Shown here: in pieces, positions 1 through 9,480 of the stretch
Layout of the letters: each line of letters starts with the position of its first letter
Position numbering within the stretch: position 1 is the stretch's first letter
Position numbers and translations under genes: made by a program
Source of the DNA: Ignavibacteria bacterium
GTDB taxonomy: Bacteria > Bacteroidota > Ignavibacteria > Ignavibacteriales > Melioribacteraceae
Direction: 5' to 3'
Assembly (NCBI GenBank): GCA_009773205.1
Contig: WPAE01000001.1
Span: 133,749 to 197,748 of the forward strand
DNA length: 64,000 nucleotides
Notes under the pieces: generated by a model
Database searches by the model: none
What the model saw: the letters and a program-made list of their open reading frames with translations, nothing else
Told to the model about the DNA's origin: nothing

Positions 1-66
1 TAACAGAACCCATAACGTAGTAGGAACCCTTAAGCTGTTAAGTTTGGATTTAATATGAACAATAAT

Positions 67-95
67 TTGACAGTAGGGTGTTTCTTGAATATATT
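67..95 (+). promoter_or_regulatory. Sigma-70 promoter of the initiator tRNA
   Basis: A consensus -35 TTGACA lies at 67-72 and a -10 TATATT at 90-95, separated by exactly 17 bases. The start would fall near 102, about 18 bases before the tRNA. This is the best promoter match in the window. Confidence 0.75.
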
Positions 96-119
96 TCGAC
101 CCTAAATTTGAAAATACAC

Positions 120-192
<73 letters not shown>

Positions 193-207
193 CAAAGTAA
201 ATAAGAT

Positions 208-245
208 AACCCTTTGTAAATAAATAATTTGCAAAGGGTTTTTTT
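208..245 (+). terminator. Rho-independent terminator after the tRNA
   Basis: A stem AACCCTTTG (208-216) pairs with CAAAGGGTT (232-240), followed by a T run to 245. It overlaps the last codon of the convergent malQ gene and probably ends both transcripts. Confidence 0.85.
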
Positions 246-1776
246 ATTCATCAGCAATTTCAATAATTGCGTTTTCATTTTTCTTTAATGGCGGACGTTC
301 AAACATAATTGTCATTTGTTTATACCAAGAAGCTAAATCATTTGCAACTTGATCCCAAGTAAATCTCCAAGCCCAGTTGCCTCCAAGTTTACCAGGAAAG
401 TTCATACGGGCTTGGTTACCTAAATTCAAAATATCTTGCATAGGAATTACGCAAATATTTGCAGGCGATTGATAAGCTGAGCGAATCATTTCGTATGTCA
501 TGCTTTCGCCGTAGTAATTAAAATATGCTTGTGCCCACTCATAAATGCCCGAGTTCTTTTGCATCTCGCTTTCCAAAAATCCGCGCGTAGTTTCATTATC
601 GTGAGAACCGGTGTGAACGACACAATTTTTTATATGATTATGTGGTAAGAACTTTTTATCACCGTCTTCTCCTAAACCGAACTGCAAAATTTTAATTCCA
701 GGAAAGCCAAAATGATCGCGAAGTTCTTCAACAGAATCTGTAATTACTCCTAAGTCTTCGGCAATAATTGGTAATTCACCAAGTGCTTTCTTTATCGAAT
801 TAAAAAATTTATGTCCCGGTGCTTTTACCCAACGACCGTCAATTGCAGTTTTTGCATCACCAGGAATTTCCCAGTAAGCATCAAATCCTCTAAAGTGATC
901 TATTCGAACAATATCTACCATTGTGAGTAAATTACTAATTCTTCTTCTCCACCAAAGGAAATCATCTTTTTCCATTTCTTTCCATTTGTAAAGAGGATTT
1001 CCCCAAAGCTGCCCTGTTTCGCTAAAATAATCGGGTGGAACTCCGGCAACTAATTCGAGCGTACCATCTTTGCGAACGGTGAACAATTCTTTGTTAGCCC
1101 AAAGGTCGGCGCTATCGTAAGCAATGAAGATTGGTAAATCCCCAATAATTTTTATTTCGCTCTGATGTGCATACTCACGTAGAGCAATCCATTGTTTGTT
1201 GAAAGTATGTTGAATGAAAATCTGATAATTAATTTCATTTTCTAATTTCTTTTTCCACGATGCTAAATCTTTTCTGAAGGCAATAGTTTCATCCCACTCT
1301 GCCCACTGAACACCGCCATGATAAGCTTTAGCAGACATAAAAAGTGCGTAATCTTCTAACCAAAAATTATTTGCCGTTAGAAAATCTTTACACTCTGTTT
1401 CAATGCTTTTAATTTTCTTGAAATTCTCAAATGCTTTACGAAGCAGCTTAGTTTTGTATTCGATAACCGAACCAAAATCTATTTTGTGTTCATCATACTT
1501 TGGCGGGTTTGATAAATCTTTATCTGAAAGCAAGCCATCTCGCTGTAAAAATTCTGGACTAATTAAAAGCGGGTTGCCTGCAAATGCAGAAAAACATTGA
1601 TAAGGCGAATCGCCATAACCGGTCGGTCCCAACGGGAAAACTTGCCAAAGTGTTTGTCCGGCAGCTTTTAAAAAATCTACAAAATGAAATGCGCTTGGTC
1701 CTAAATCTCCAATTCCAAATTTGCCTGGTAGAGAAGTTGGGTGCAACAAAATACCGGCTGAGCGTTCAATGTTCAT
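244..1776 (-). CDS. malQ: 4-alpha-glucanotransferase (amylomaltase)
   Basis: Glycoside hydrolase family 77 enzyme that transfers alpha-1,4-glucan chains between maltodextrins, used in cytoplasmic glycogen/maltodextrin metabolism. With the start chosen here the protein is 510 residues, normal for MalQ. The opening GILLHPTSLPGKFGIGDLG and the catalytic set are visible: nucleophile Asp in RIDHFRG (about residue 293), acid/base Glu in IAEDLG (about 340) and the third Asp in GSHDNET (about 393). The reading frame opens 17 codons earlier, but the ATG at 1776 is preceded by AAGGA at good spacing and matches where the family begins. It is monocistronic, converging on the tRNA terminator. Confidence 0.95.
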   Translation of the reverse strand: MNIERSAGILLHPTSLPGKFGIGDLGPSAFHFVDFLKAAGQTLWQVFPLGPTGYGDSPYQCFSAFAGNPLLISPEFLQRDGLLSDKDLSNPPKYDEHKIDFGSVIEYKTKLLRKAFENFKKIKSIETECKDFLTANNFWLEDYALFMSAKAYHGGVQWAEWDETIAFRKDLASWKKKLENEINYQIFIQHTFNKQWIALREYAHQSEIKIIGDLPIFIAYDSADLWANKELFTVRKDGTLELVAGVPPDYFSETGQLWGNPLYKWKEMEKDDFLWWRRRISNLLTMVDIVRIDHFRGFDAYWEIPGDAKTAIDGRWVKAPGHKFFNSIKKALGELPIIAEDLGVITDSVEELRDHFGFPGIKILQFGLGEDGDKKFLPHNHIKNCVVHTGSHDNETTRGFLESEMQKNSGIYEWAQAYFNYYGESMTYEMIRSAYQSPANICVIPMQDILNLGNQARMNFPGKLGGNWAWRFTWDQVANDLASWYKQMTIMFERPPLKKNENAIIEIADE

Positions 1777-1884
1777 AAAATTCCTTAATAGATTGTGATT
1801 AAAATCGCCTATAAAAAAATAAAACAAAAAAACAATATTTTCTTAAAAGTATTATTCAATATATTGATTTCAGAATTTGATAAA

Positions 1885-1933
1885 ACAATTGAACAATTAT
1901 TTGATTAAGCATTCAACTAATTGCTTGAATTGT
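1885..1933. repeat. Imperfect palindrome upstream of the ribonucleotide reductase gene
   Basis: ACAATTGAACAATTA (1885-1899) is mirrored by TAATTGCTTGAATTGT (1918-1933) on the other strand. It lies between the divergent malQ and RNR genes, so it could be an operator or only AT-rich coincidence. It does not look like an NrdR box or a cobalamin riboswitch. Confidence 0.3.
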
Positions 1934-2041
1934 AAAAATTCTTTATTGTTGCCCTGCCCTCACAAAGAAGTTTCAACAGAACTTCGATAAGAAATTAACT
2001 GTTCATAAATAATTTTTGGCTTATCTCGAAACGGAGTTTTA

Positions 2042-5000
2042 ATGAAGATTAATCGCCTTTTTACTGTTTCTGGGCATGACCCGCTTGAATCGGTAGAGTT
2101 TGTAAAAAGAGTTTCAGAAATTAAAAACCCAGACGGTTCCATAGTTTTTAGAATGGAAGATGTTTTGGTTCCAAAGGAATGGTCGCAAGTAGCTACCGAC
2201 GTTTTAGCACAAAAATATTTTCGTAAAGCGGGAGTTCCGAAACTTCTTACTAAAGTTGAAGAAGAGGGCGTGCCTAAATGGCTTCAAGCAAGCGAGGCTG
2301 ATCCAAAGCTCTCCGAATTGGCTGAGAAAGATCGTTTGTCTTCAGAATCAGATTCGCGTCAAGTTTTTCATCGCTTAGCCGGAACCTGGGCTTATTGGGG
2401 ATGGAAAGCAGGTTACTTTGATACTGAAGAAGATGCAAAAGCATTTTATGATGAACATATGTACATGCTTGCAAATCAGTATTGCGCACCAAACTCACCG
2501 CAATGGTTTAACACAGGGTTGCATTGGGCGTATGGAATTAATGGTCCAGCGCAAGGACACTATTATGTAGATTACAAAACCGGCGTATTAACAAAATCTG
2601 AAGATGCTTATACACATCCGCAGCCGCATGCTTGTTTTATACAATCAATTAAAGATGATTTGGTTAATGAAGGCGGCATAATGGACCTTTGGGTTCGCGA
2701 AGCACGCTTATTTAAGTATGGTTCTGGAACAGGAACAAACTTTTCTGATTTACGCGGAATGAATGAACCGCTGAGTGGCGGCGGAAAATCTTCCGGCTTA
2801 ATGTCTTTCTTAAAAATTGGGGACCGTTCTGCAGGAGCTATAAAAAGTGGTGGAACAACACGCCGCGCTGCAAAAATGTTATCGCTCGATGTTGATCATC
2901 CAGACATTGAAGAATATGTAAATTGGAAAGTAGTTGAAGAACAAAAAGTTGCAGCGCTTGTTACTGGATCTAAACTTTTAAATTTTCACTTGAACAGCAT
3001 TATTACTGCCTGCTATGATGAACATCCTGAAAATGAACGTTTTAACAAGAAGACTAATCATTATTTGAGAAAAGCAATTTTGGAGGCAAGAAAAGTTGCC
3101 ATTCCAGAAAATTATATAGATAGAGTAATTAAACTTGCTAAGTTAGGCTTCAAGTCAATTGATGTTCCGGTTTATAATGAGGATTGGAACTCTGAAGCAT
3201 ACGCAACAGTTGCAGGGCAAAACTCCAATAACTCTATTCGTGTAACAAACGAATTTATGCAAGCTGTTGTAAACGACTTAGATTGGAATTTGTATTGGAG
3301 AACCGAACTTAAAAAAGCTAAGAGAGATGGAAGGAAGCCTCAAGCCTGCAAAACAATAAAAGCAAAAAATTTATGGGATGATATTGCTTACGCCGCTTGG
3401 GCAAGTGCAGATCCTGGTATTCAATACGATACGACAATTAATGAATGGCACACTTGCTTAGAAAGTGGGAAAATACGCGCTTCAAATCCTTGCAGCGAGT
3501 ACATGTTCTTGGATGACACGGCTTGCAATCTTGCTTCATTAAATCTTGTAAAATTCTATAACGATGAAACAGCGGAATTTGATATAGAAGCTTACCGCCA
3601 TGCAACTCGTCTTTGGACAGTTGTTTTAGAGATTAGTGTTTTGATGGCTCAATATCCTTCAAAAGAAATTGCGCGGCTAAGTTATGAGTTTAGAACACTC
3701 GGTTTAGGTTACGCAAATCTTGGTTCACTTTTGATGAGGCAGGGAATTGCATACGACAGCAAAGAAGCATTTGCTATTTGCGGTGCTCTCACAGCTATTA
3801 TGCACATGAGAGCTTATGCTGCATCAGCAGAGATGTCTAAAGAACTTGGGTCTTTTCCCAAATATGAATTAAACAAAGAATCTATGTTGAAGGTAATTCG
3901 TAATCATCGCCGTGCTGCACATAATGTTCCCAAAGAAGAATATGAAGGATTAACTATTTATCCGCTGGGAATTAATCCGGAGTATTGTCCATCAGATTTA
4001 CTTCAGGCAGCGCGCGAAGATGCAGATAATGCTTTAGAACTTGGCGAGCAATATGGATTCCGCAACGCGCAAGTAACTGTAATTGCACCAACCGGAACAA
4101 TTGGATTGGTAATGGATTGCGATACAACCGGAATTGAACCGGATTTTGCTTTGGTAAAATTTAAGAAACTTGCTGGCGGCGGATATTTTAAAATTATCAA
4201 TCAATCAATTCCGCCTGCTTTAAAAAAACTTGGCTACAATGATGATCAAATAAAAGAAATTGTTAAGTATGCAAAAGGCGCAGGAACTCTTGTAGGCTGT
4301 CCTTACATTAATCACGAATCCTTAAAGGCAAAAGGATTTACCGAAGATGTTCTCAACAAGCTTGAGCAGATTCTTCCATCTGTATTTGAGTTGAGCTTTG
4401 CATTTAACAAATATACTCTTGGCGAAAAACTCTTAAAGAACCAATTAGGATTTACCGATGAGCAAATAAACGATTTCAATTTTGATTTGCTTACGGCTCT
4501 TGGTTTTACGCGTGAGGAAATTGCTTCTGCAAACGATTACGTAAGCGGAACTATGACTATTGAAGGCTCGCCATTCTTGAAGCATGATGATTATCCCGTA
4601 TTTGACTGCGCTAACAAATGTGGTAAAAAGGGAAGCCGCTATATAAAAGCAGAAGCACACATTTTTATGATGGCTGCCGCTCAGCCATTTATCAGCGGTG
4701 CAATTTCTAAGACAATTAACCTGCCAAACAATGCAACAATTGAAGACATAAAATATGCTTACTTTCAATCATGGAAACTTGGAACTAAAGCAAATGCTCT
4801 TTACCGCGATGGTTCTAAACTTTCTCAGCCGCTTAACACAATGACTGAAGAAGAAGTTGAAGACTTGATAGAAAAGAAAGAACAAAATGATATTGTAAAA
4901 ATTGCTGAAAGAATTATTCACAGATACATTGCAAAGAGAAGAAAATTACCGGACCGCCGAACAGGTTATACACAGAAAGTAAAAATTAACGGACAGAGCG

Positions 5001-5596
5001 TTTACATAAGAACAGGCGATTACGAAAACGGGCAGCTTGGAGAAATCTTTATAGATATGCACAAAGAAGGCGCAGCTTTCAGAAGTTTATTAAACTGTTT
5101 TGCAATTTCAATTTCACTTGGGTTGCAGCACGGCGTTCCACTCGAAGAATTTGTTGATGCGTTTGTATTTACACGTTTCGAGCCAAGCGGTGTTGTTAGC
5201 GGACACAAGCGAATAAAAATGTCAACTTCTGTAATTGATTACATTTTCCGCGAACTTGCAGTTGCTTATCTCAACAGAAATGATTTGGCACATGTTGAAG
5301 AAGAAGTGCATATCAAAACAGAGCATCGCTTAAACATTGAACCCGAATATATTGGTGAAGAAATAATTAGTGAAAGAGTTTTAGACCGCGATGATTTTGT
5401 GCCGTCAGAAAAAATTCAGCTTGATGTGTCTGCTGAAAAAACAAACGCAGCAATGACTAAACATCAAAAAATTAAAAAAGCAATTGAAGCCGGATATACG
5501 GGCGATATTTGTCCCGAATGCCAAAGTATGACTATGGTACGCAACGGAACTTGCTTAAAGTGCACAACTTGCGGCGCAACTACCGGTTGCAGCTAA
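2042..5596 (+). CDS. nrdJ: Adenosylcobalamin-dependent (class II) ribonucleoside-diphosphate reductase
   Basis: Converts ribonucleotides to deoxyribonucleotides with a B12-generated thiyl radical, so it works with or without oxygen. The 1184 residues match the long single-chain class II form. Visible landmarks: substrate-loop Cys in HACFIQSI (Cys198), the catalytic N-P-C-S-E block (Asn482, Cys484, Glu486), the phosphate-binding APTGTIG stretch, and a C-terminal Cys-rich tail (CPECQ...[14 protein letters not shown]) that re-reduces the active site. The ATG follows a GGAG. The protein implies cobalamin synthesis or uptake in this organism. No intein interrupts it, and I saw no cobalamin riboswitch upstream. 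Confidence 0.96.
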   Translation: MKINRLFTVSGHDPLESVEFVKRVSEIKNPDGSIVFRMEDVLVPKEWSQVATDVLAQKYFRKAGVPKLLTKVEEEGVPKWLQASEADPKLSELAEKDRLSSESDSRQVFHRLAGTWAYWGWKAGYFDTEEDAKAFYDEHMYMLANQYCAPNSPQWFNTGLHWAYGINGPAQGHYYVDYKTGVLTKSEDAYTHPQPHACFIQSIKDDLVNEGGIMDLWVREARLFKYGSGTGTNFSDLRGMNEPLSGGGKSSGLMSFLKIGDRSAGAIKSGGTTRRAAKMLSLDVDHPDIEEYVNWKVVEEQKVAALVTGSKLLNFHLNSIITACYDEHPENERFNKKTNHYLRKAILEARKVAIPENYIDRVIKLAKLGFKSIDVPVYNEDWNSEAYATVAGQNSNNSIRVTNEFMQAVVNDLDWNLYWRTELKKAKRDGRKPQACKTIKAKNLWDDIAYAAWASADPGIQYDTTINEWHTCLESGKIRASNPCSEYMFLDDTACNLASLNLVKFYNDETAEFDIEAYRHATRLWTVVLEISVLMAQYPSKEIARLSYEFRTLGLGYANLGSLLMRQGIAYDSKEAFAICGALTAIMHMRAYAASAEMSKELGSFPKYELNKESMLKVIRNHRRAAHNVPKEEYEGLTIYPLGINPEYCPSDLLQAAREDADNALELGEQYGFRNAQVTVIAPTGTIGLVMDCDTTGIEPDFALVKFKKLAGGGYFKIINQSIPPALKKLGYNDDQIKEIVKYAKGAGTLVGCPYINHESLKAKGFTEDVLNKLEQILPSVFELSFAFNKYTLGEKLLKNQLGFTDEQINDFNFDLLTALGFTREEIASANDYVSGTMTIEGSPFLKHDDYPVFDCANKCGKKGSRYIKAEAHIFMMAAAQPFISGAISKTINLPNNATIEDIKYAYFQSWKLGTKANALYRDGSKLSQPLNTMTEEEVEDLIEKKEQNDIVKIAERIIHRYIAKRRKLPDRRTGYTQKVKINGQSVYIRTGDYENGQLGEIFIDMHKEGAAFRSLLNCFAISISLGLQHGVPLEEFVDAFVFTRFEPSGVVSGHKRIKMSTSVIDYIFRELAVAYLNRNDLAHVEEEVHIKTEHRLNIEPEYIGEEIISERVLDRDDFVPSEKIQLDVSAEKTNAAMTKHQKIKKAIEAGYTGDICPECQSMTMVRNGTCLKCTTCGATTGCS

Positions 5597-5605
5597 GAAA
5601 AATAA

Positions 5606-5707
5606 ATGAGCCGAATCTAACCCGCCTGCCGTTTTATGGAGGGTTGTGCGGGTAAGTCGAAAACAACGTTTTTTAATAATGATCACGGCTTTTTAGAGTA
5701 GGCTCAT
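5606..5707. repeat. MITE-like element, family 1, divergent copy A
   Basis: A 102-bp stretch starting ATGAGCC and ending GGCTTTTTAGAGTAGGCTCAT. Its right end matches the right end of copy C (60438-60540), and the two ends are imperfect inverted repeats of each other. The interior differs from copies B and C. It sits between the RNR stop and its terminator. Confidence 0.6.
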
Positions 5708-5725
5708 AAATGTTATTTAACTTGT

Positions 5726-5757
5726 AAAAAGGGCCTTTTAAAAGTCCCTTTTTCTTT
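5726..5757 (+). terminator. Terminator of the ribonucleotide reductase gene
   Basis: AAAAAGGG (5726-5733) pairs with CCCTTTTT (5746-5753) around an inner CTTTTAAAAG palindrome, then a T-rich tail. Confidence 0.75.
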
Positions 5758-5824
5758 ATATTATATTTTAGTTTCGTTGACTTTAATAACTCAAAGGGAT
5801 AGATTTTCGTCCTCTTTTTACAAT

Positions 5825-6526
5825 ATGATAGCAGAGAATCTTAAAAAAGTTGAAGAGAAAATTGCCGAATCTTGCTTAAAAAGCGGCAGAGAACGGACAG
5901 AAATTAAGTTAATTGCTGTTAGCAAGACTCAGCCAACCGAATTGATAAAAGAGACACTGAATTGCGGTGTAATTCATCTCGGAGAGAACAAAGCTAAAGA
6001 GCTTCGAGATAAAGCTGAAATTTTAACAGGAGATTTTGTTTGGCATTTTATCGGGCATTTACAAACAAACAAAGTTAAGTATGTAATTAACGAAGCTGAG
6101 TTTATTCACTCGGTGGATTCTATTAAACTTGCTGAAGAAATAAATAGTAAAGCAGAAAAACTTGGCAAGAAACAAAAAGTTCTTTTAGAAATTAAGACTT
6201 CGGATGAAGCTACAAAATTTGGGTTAGAATCTGAAAAAGAAATATTTGAAACAGCCGAATTTTGCTTTTCTCAAAATAGTTTAGAGCTTTGCGGATTGAT
6301 GACGATGGCTGCTTACACAGATAATGAAAAAATTGTCCGCAGATGTTTTTCTCGTTTACGCGGCACAATAGAAAAAATAAATGCACGTGGAATTGCGATT
6401 AGCGAGCTTTCGATGGGAATGACAAACGATTTTGAATGGGCAATTGAAGAAGGTGCAACCATGATTAGAATTGGAACTGCAATTTTCGGCGACTTGCATA
6501 GAGCAGGTACTACAAAATTAAATTAA
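5825..6526 (+). CDS. yggS: YggS family pyridoxal-phosphate homeostasis protein
   Basis: PLP-binding protein of the YggS/PROSC family with an alanine-racemase-like TIM barrel. It buffers cellular PLP and has no known catalytic role. The PLP lysine is in the AVSKTQP segment, and the family motifs HLGENKAKE, WHFIGHLQTNK and the C-terminal ELSMGMTNDFEWAIEEGATMIRIG region (shown partly) are present. The frame is open from a TTG at 5777, but the ATG at 5825 gives 233 residues, the usual size; no strong ribosome-binding site precedes either. In many bacteria yggS precedes division genes, as it does here with divIVA. Confidence 0.93.
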   Translation: MIAENLKKVEEKIAESCLKSGRERTEIKLIAVSKTQPTELIKETLNCGVIHLGENKAKELRDKAEILTGDFVWHFIGHLQTNKVKYVINEAEFIHSVDSIKLAEEINSKAEKLGKKQKVLLEIKTSDEATKFGLESEKEIFETAEFCFSQNSLELCGLMTMAAYTDNEKIVRRCFSRLRGTIEKINARGIAISELSMGMTNDFEWAIEEGATMIRIGTAIFGDLHRAGTTKLN

Positions 6527-6536
6527 CGGTAAATAA

Positions 6537-7085
6537 ATGAAGTTCACTCCATTTGGTATCAGAAGTCAAGAATTCAATCGAACCGTTAGAGGTTATGACC
6601 GTGATGAGGTTAAGGCTTTTCTCGAAAAGCTTTCGGATGAATTTGAGCGTATTCAGACTGAGAACGATAAATTTAAAATAGAAGTAGAAAGAATTGAAGA
6701 ACAGTTAAAAGAGTATAAAAAAATTGAGAAAAATCTTCAGACAGCAATATTGAGCGCTGCGGAAAATTCTTCTAAAGCTGTTGATTCAACTAAAAAGCAA
6801 ACAGCTCTTATATTAAAAGAGGCAGAACTTAAAGCTGCACAATTAATTGAAAATGCTAAAGAGGCAGCAAACAATACACGCGATTCGGTTTTGAAATTGC
6901 GCGAAGAGAAAAAACTGCTTGTGGCTAGAATTAAAGCAATGATTAACACGCAGGCTTCTTTACTTGAGTTTAATGTTGAAAATATTGAAACAAAATTGAA
7001 AAAAAATCAGACAACAAAAGGTACACAGCAAACCGATGAGCAATCGGAAATTGACGTTGATGATATATTGGAGAAACTATTATGA
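6537..7085 (+). CDS. divIVA: DivIVA domain protein
   Basis: The first ~40 residues (MKFTPFGIRSQEFNRTVRGYDRDEVKAFL) are the DivIVA lipid-binding region, with the conserved F...R.GYD.DEV.AFL pattern. The rest is a predicted coiled coil rich in Lys and Glu. DivIVA/GpsB proteins bind negatively curved membrane at poles and septa and recruit partners. At 182 residues it is a normal length. It overlaps the next gene by ATGA (7082-7085), so the two are translationally coupled. Its client in this lineage cannot be read from sequence. Confidence 0.9.
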   Translation: MKFTPFGIRSQEFNRTVRGYDRDEVKAFLEKLSDEFERIQTENDKFKIEVERIEEQLKEYKKIEKNLQTAILSAAENSSKAVDSTKKQTALILKEAELKAAQLIENAKEAANNTRDSVLKLREEKKLLVARIKAMINTQASLLEFNVENIETKLKKNQTTKGTQQTDEQSEIDVDDILEKLL

Positions 7086-7903
7086 GTTCATTACTAAGTA
7101 TGATTAACGAAACTTTGGAAGCAATTCGTAAGCAGACAAATCAAGATTACGAAATTGGAATTGTTCTTGGAACAGGTCTTGGCGGATTAGTTCGCGAGAT
7201 TGAAATTGAACACGAAATTGAATACGGCGCTCTTCCTCATTTTCCATTATCAACTGTTGAGTCGCATCAAGGGAAATTAATTTTTGGAAAGATTGGCGGT
7301 AAAAATGTTGTTGCAATGCAGGGCAGATTTCATTACTACGAAGGCTACACAATGCAGCAAATAACTTATCCAATTCGTGTAATGAAATTTCTTGGCGTAC
7401 AAACTCTAATTGTTTCTAATGCTTGCGGCGGAATGAACCCGGTTTACAAACGAGGCGATGTTATGATTATGCTCGATCATATTAATCTGCTTGGCGATAA
7501 CCCGCTTATCGGAAAAAATGAAAATGAACTTGGACCGAGATTCCCAGATATGAGCGAGCCGTACAATTTGGAATTGATTAAACTTGCCGAAGATGTTGCT
7601 CTTGAAAACAAAATAAAAGTTCAGAAAGGTGTTTACGTTGCTGTGCCGGGGCCGAACTTAGAAACGAAAGCCGAATACCGATTCTTAAGAAACACAGGCG
7701 CAGATGTAGTTGGTATGTCAACAGTTCCCGAAAACATAGTTGCAAATCATATGGGAATGAAAGTTCTTGGATTCAGTATAATTACTGATGAGTGCTTCCC
7801 GGATTCTCTAAAAGCAGTTGATGTTCAAGAAATAATTGCTACTGCTATGGAAGCAGAACCGAAAATGACTTTAATAATGAAAGAAGTAGTTAAAAAATTA
7901 TGA
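7082..7903 (+). CDS. punA: Purine nucleoside phosphorylase (trimeric, low-molecular-mass type)
   Basis: Phosphorolyses purine (deoxy)nucleosides to base and (deoxy)ribose-1-phosphate for purine salvage. Motifs: LGTGLGG, the phosphate loop HFPLSTVESHQGK, MQGRFHYYEGY, NACGGMNP and GPNLETKAEYRF...GADVVGMSTVPE. The position holding the base-discriminating Asn in 6-oxopurine enzymes (SLITN) reads SIITD here, which could shift preference toward 6-aminopurines. This is inference from known Asn/Asp swaps in the family. It overlaps both neighbours by ATGA. Confidence 0.92.
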   Translation: MSSLLSMINETLEAIRKQTNQDYEIGIVLGTGLGGLVREIEIEHEIEYGALPHFPLSTVESHQGKLIFGKIGGKNVVAMQGRFHYYEGYTMQQITYPIRVMKFLGVQTLIVSNACGGMNPVYKRGDVMIMLDHINLLGDNPLIGKNENELGPRFPDMSEPYNLELIKLAEDVALENKIKVQKGVYVAVPGPNLETKAEYRFLRNTGADVVGMSTVPENIVANHMGMKVLGFSIITDECFPDSLKAVDVQEIIATAMEAEPKMTLIMKEVVKKL

Positions 7904-8520
7904 TAGAGATTAAAAAATATTACTATTTAACACCGGCTTTGCTTGTAGTTATCATCTTCTCATCAAATTTTTTGAGTACTGATTTATTCCAAGCGGGTTA
8001 CACAAATTTTTCGGTTTGGTTTGTACTATCTTTGTTTTCTTTTGCATGCGGATGGCTTATAAACAAAACTTTTGGCTACAACTTCGGCGGTAAGATTCTT
8101 TTTTCGGTAATTGTAGCTTCTGCGTTTGTAAGCGTTTTGTTAGTATCAATTTTCAAAGAATATTTTGGTTTAAGCGATTTGTTAGTTGAGAATATGATTC
8201 TCTACATTCTGAGAAACATAACGCTTGGCTCAATGTCTTTCTTTGGGATGGCAGTATGCGAAGTTATGATTTTGCAAAGAGAATCTGTTCAATCAAAATC
8301 GAAACAAGAAGATATTAAGAAGTATGTTGCCAGCGCTCAGCGTGAAGCGCAGCTTGCAGTTGATGAAGCAAAAGTAAAAGCAGATAAAATGCTTACCGAT
8401 GTTCAGCAAAGTTTGAATGAAATGATAAACCGTAAAGAGCAAGTTGAAAGAAGGCTTAAAGAGTTTATACAAACAGAACGTGAGCTCTTGAAGGCTTACG
8501 AAAAGGAAGACGAAGAATAA
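7900..8520 (+). CDS. Membrane protein with C-terminal coiled coil, unknown function
   Basis: Not recognised as a named family. The first ~125 residues contain about four hydrophobic segments (around residues 8-25, 37-55, 66-86 and 100-122). The remainder, from about residue 130, is a charged Ala/Glu/Lys/Gln-rich helix resembling the stalk of ATP synthase b subunits or a DivIVA-type coiled coil. It overlaps the nucleoside phosphorylase by ATGA (7900-7903). Its place after divIVA suggests an envelope or division role, but this is only context. Confidence 0.8.
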   Translation: MIEIKKYYYLTPALLVVIIFSSNFLSTDLFQAGYTNFSVWFVLSLFSFACGWLINKTFGYNFGGKILFSVIVASAFVSVLLVSIFKEYFGLSDLLVENMILYILRNITLGSMSFFGMAVCEVMILQRESVQSKSKQEDIKKYVASAQREAQLAVDEAKVKADKMLTDVQQSLNEMINRKEQVERRLKEFIQTERELLKAYEKEDEE

Positions 8521-8547
8521 TTTTCGCTTATAAAATTGTTTACTACT

Positions 8548-9477
8548 ATGAATATGAAAAATATTATATCAAGCAGAGCTGTAAAAAGAAGAGTTTATTG
8601 GATAGGTGAAATAAGAAAATTAAGTGGAAGTTTTGCAGATGACTTTGATCGTTTGGAAAGCGAGTTAGAACATGAAATCAAAGGAGAAGGTATTACTGCT
8701 CTTGTTGAACATTTAAGACTTTGCGGCAACATACCTGAGTCTTACGGGCATGACACTAGCGAAGAAAAATTATATTCTAAATATACAGACGCTTTACTTT
8801 CGCTATCATATAATGCGCTTGGTTTAAAAAGCTTGGTACTTAAGGAAAGAGCAGATGCTGCTGATGTTGAGGTGTTTGCAAAAAATTATAGCTTTGTTGC
8901 TGATGCTAAATCATTTCGTTTAAGTAGGACTGCAAAAAACCAAAAGGATTTTAAAGTACAAGCTATGGCTGGTTGGAAAAGAGGTAAACCTTACGCTATG
9001 GTAGTTTGCCCAATTCATCAGTTACCGAACTCTTCGAGCCAAATTTATAAACAGGCTATTGATGATAATGTGTGTTTATTCACTTACTCTCACCTTGCTC
9101 TACTATTGATCTATTCTGTTGTTGAGAGTAAAACGAAAGCTCAACAACTTTTGCTAAAAATATTTCAAACAATAAAGATTATCCAATCTTCTAGCAAAGA
9201 TGCGGTAGGTTATTGGTTGGCTGTTAACAGAACGATGCTCGAGTTTTCTAAGAAAATTGAAAACCTTTGGCATGAAGAAAAAATAGCTTCTTCTGAATCA
9301 ATAAATATTGCTAAAGAGGAAGCTCTTACTTTCTTGGCACAGGAAAGAGAAAAAATAATGAGGATGAGTCATCAAGATGCAATTAAAGAATTGATCAAGG
9401 TTCATAAGATTGAAAGTAAGATTAAGACTATCAATGCAATTTCAGACAATGGTTTATTCACTATAAAAAGTAATTAA
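8548..9477 (+). CDS. Type II restriction endonuclease, HindIII family
   Basis: Predicted to cut AAGCTT. The stretch DAKSFRLSRTAKNQKDFK (Asp at about residue 119) reads as the active-site region of R.HindIII, where the Asp and the Lys two residues later are metal-binding and catalytic. Further similarity to HindIII is seen in the N-terminal 'EEKLYSKYTDALLS' and the following 'SSQIYKQAIDDNVCLFTYSHLALLL'. About 309 residues, close to the 300 of HindIII. The frame opens with TTG at 8536; ATG 8548 or 8554 is more likely, and no clear ribosome-binding site is seen. Its methylase follows after 3 bases. Recognition is inferred from family, not shown. Confidence 0.88.
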   Translation: MNMKNIISSRAVKRRVYWIGEIRKLSGSFADDFDRLESELEHEIKGEGITALVEHLRLCGNIPESYGHDTSEEKLYSKYTDALLSLSYNALGLKSLVLKERADAADVEVFAKNYSFVADAKSFRLSRTAKNQKDFKVQAMAGWKRGKPYAMVVCPIHQLPNSSSQIYKQAIDDNVCLFTYSHLALLLIYSVVESKTKAQQLLLKIFQTIKIIQSSSKDAVGYWLAVNRTMLEFSKKIENLWHEEKIASSESINIAKEEALTFLAQEREKIMRMSHQDAIKELIKVHKIESKIKTINAISDNGLFTIKSN

Positions 9478-9480
9478 CTA

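Noticed and set aside
1828..2041. Cobalamin riboswitch upstream of the B12-dependent reductase
   Set aside because: No B12-box-like conserved sequence or suitable structure was recognised; only an imperfect AT-rich palindrome.
4445..4768. 107-codon frame opposite the reductase gene
   Set aside because: Shadow of the coding strand, with no ribosome-binding site or recognisable domain.
2042..5596. Intein in the ribonucleotide reductase
   Set aside because: Length and motif spacing are normal, with no splice-junction-like Cys/Ser...HN block.
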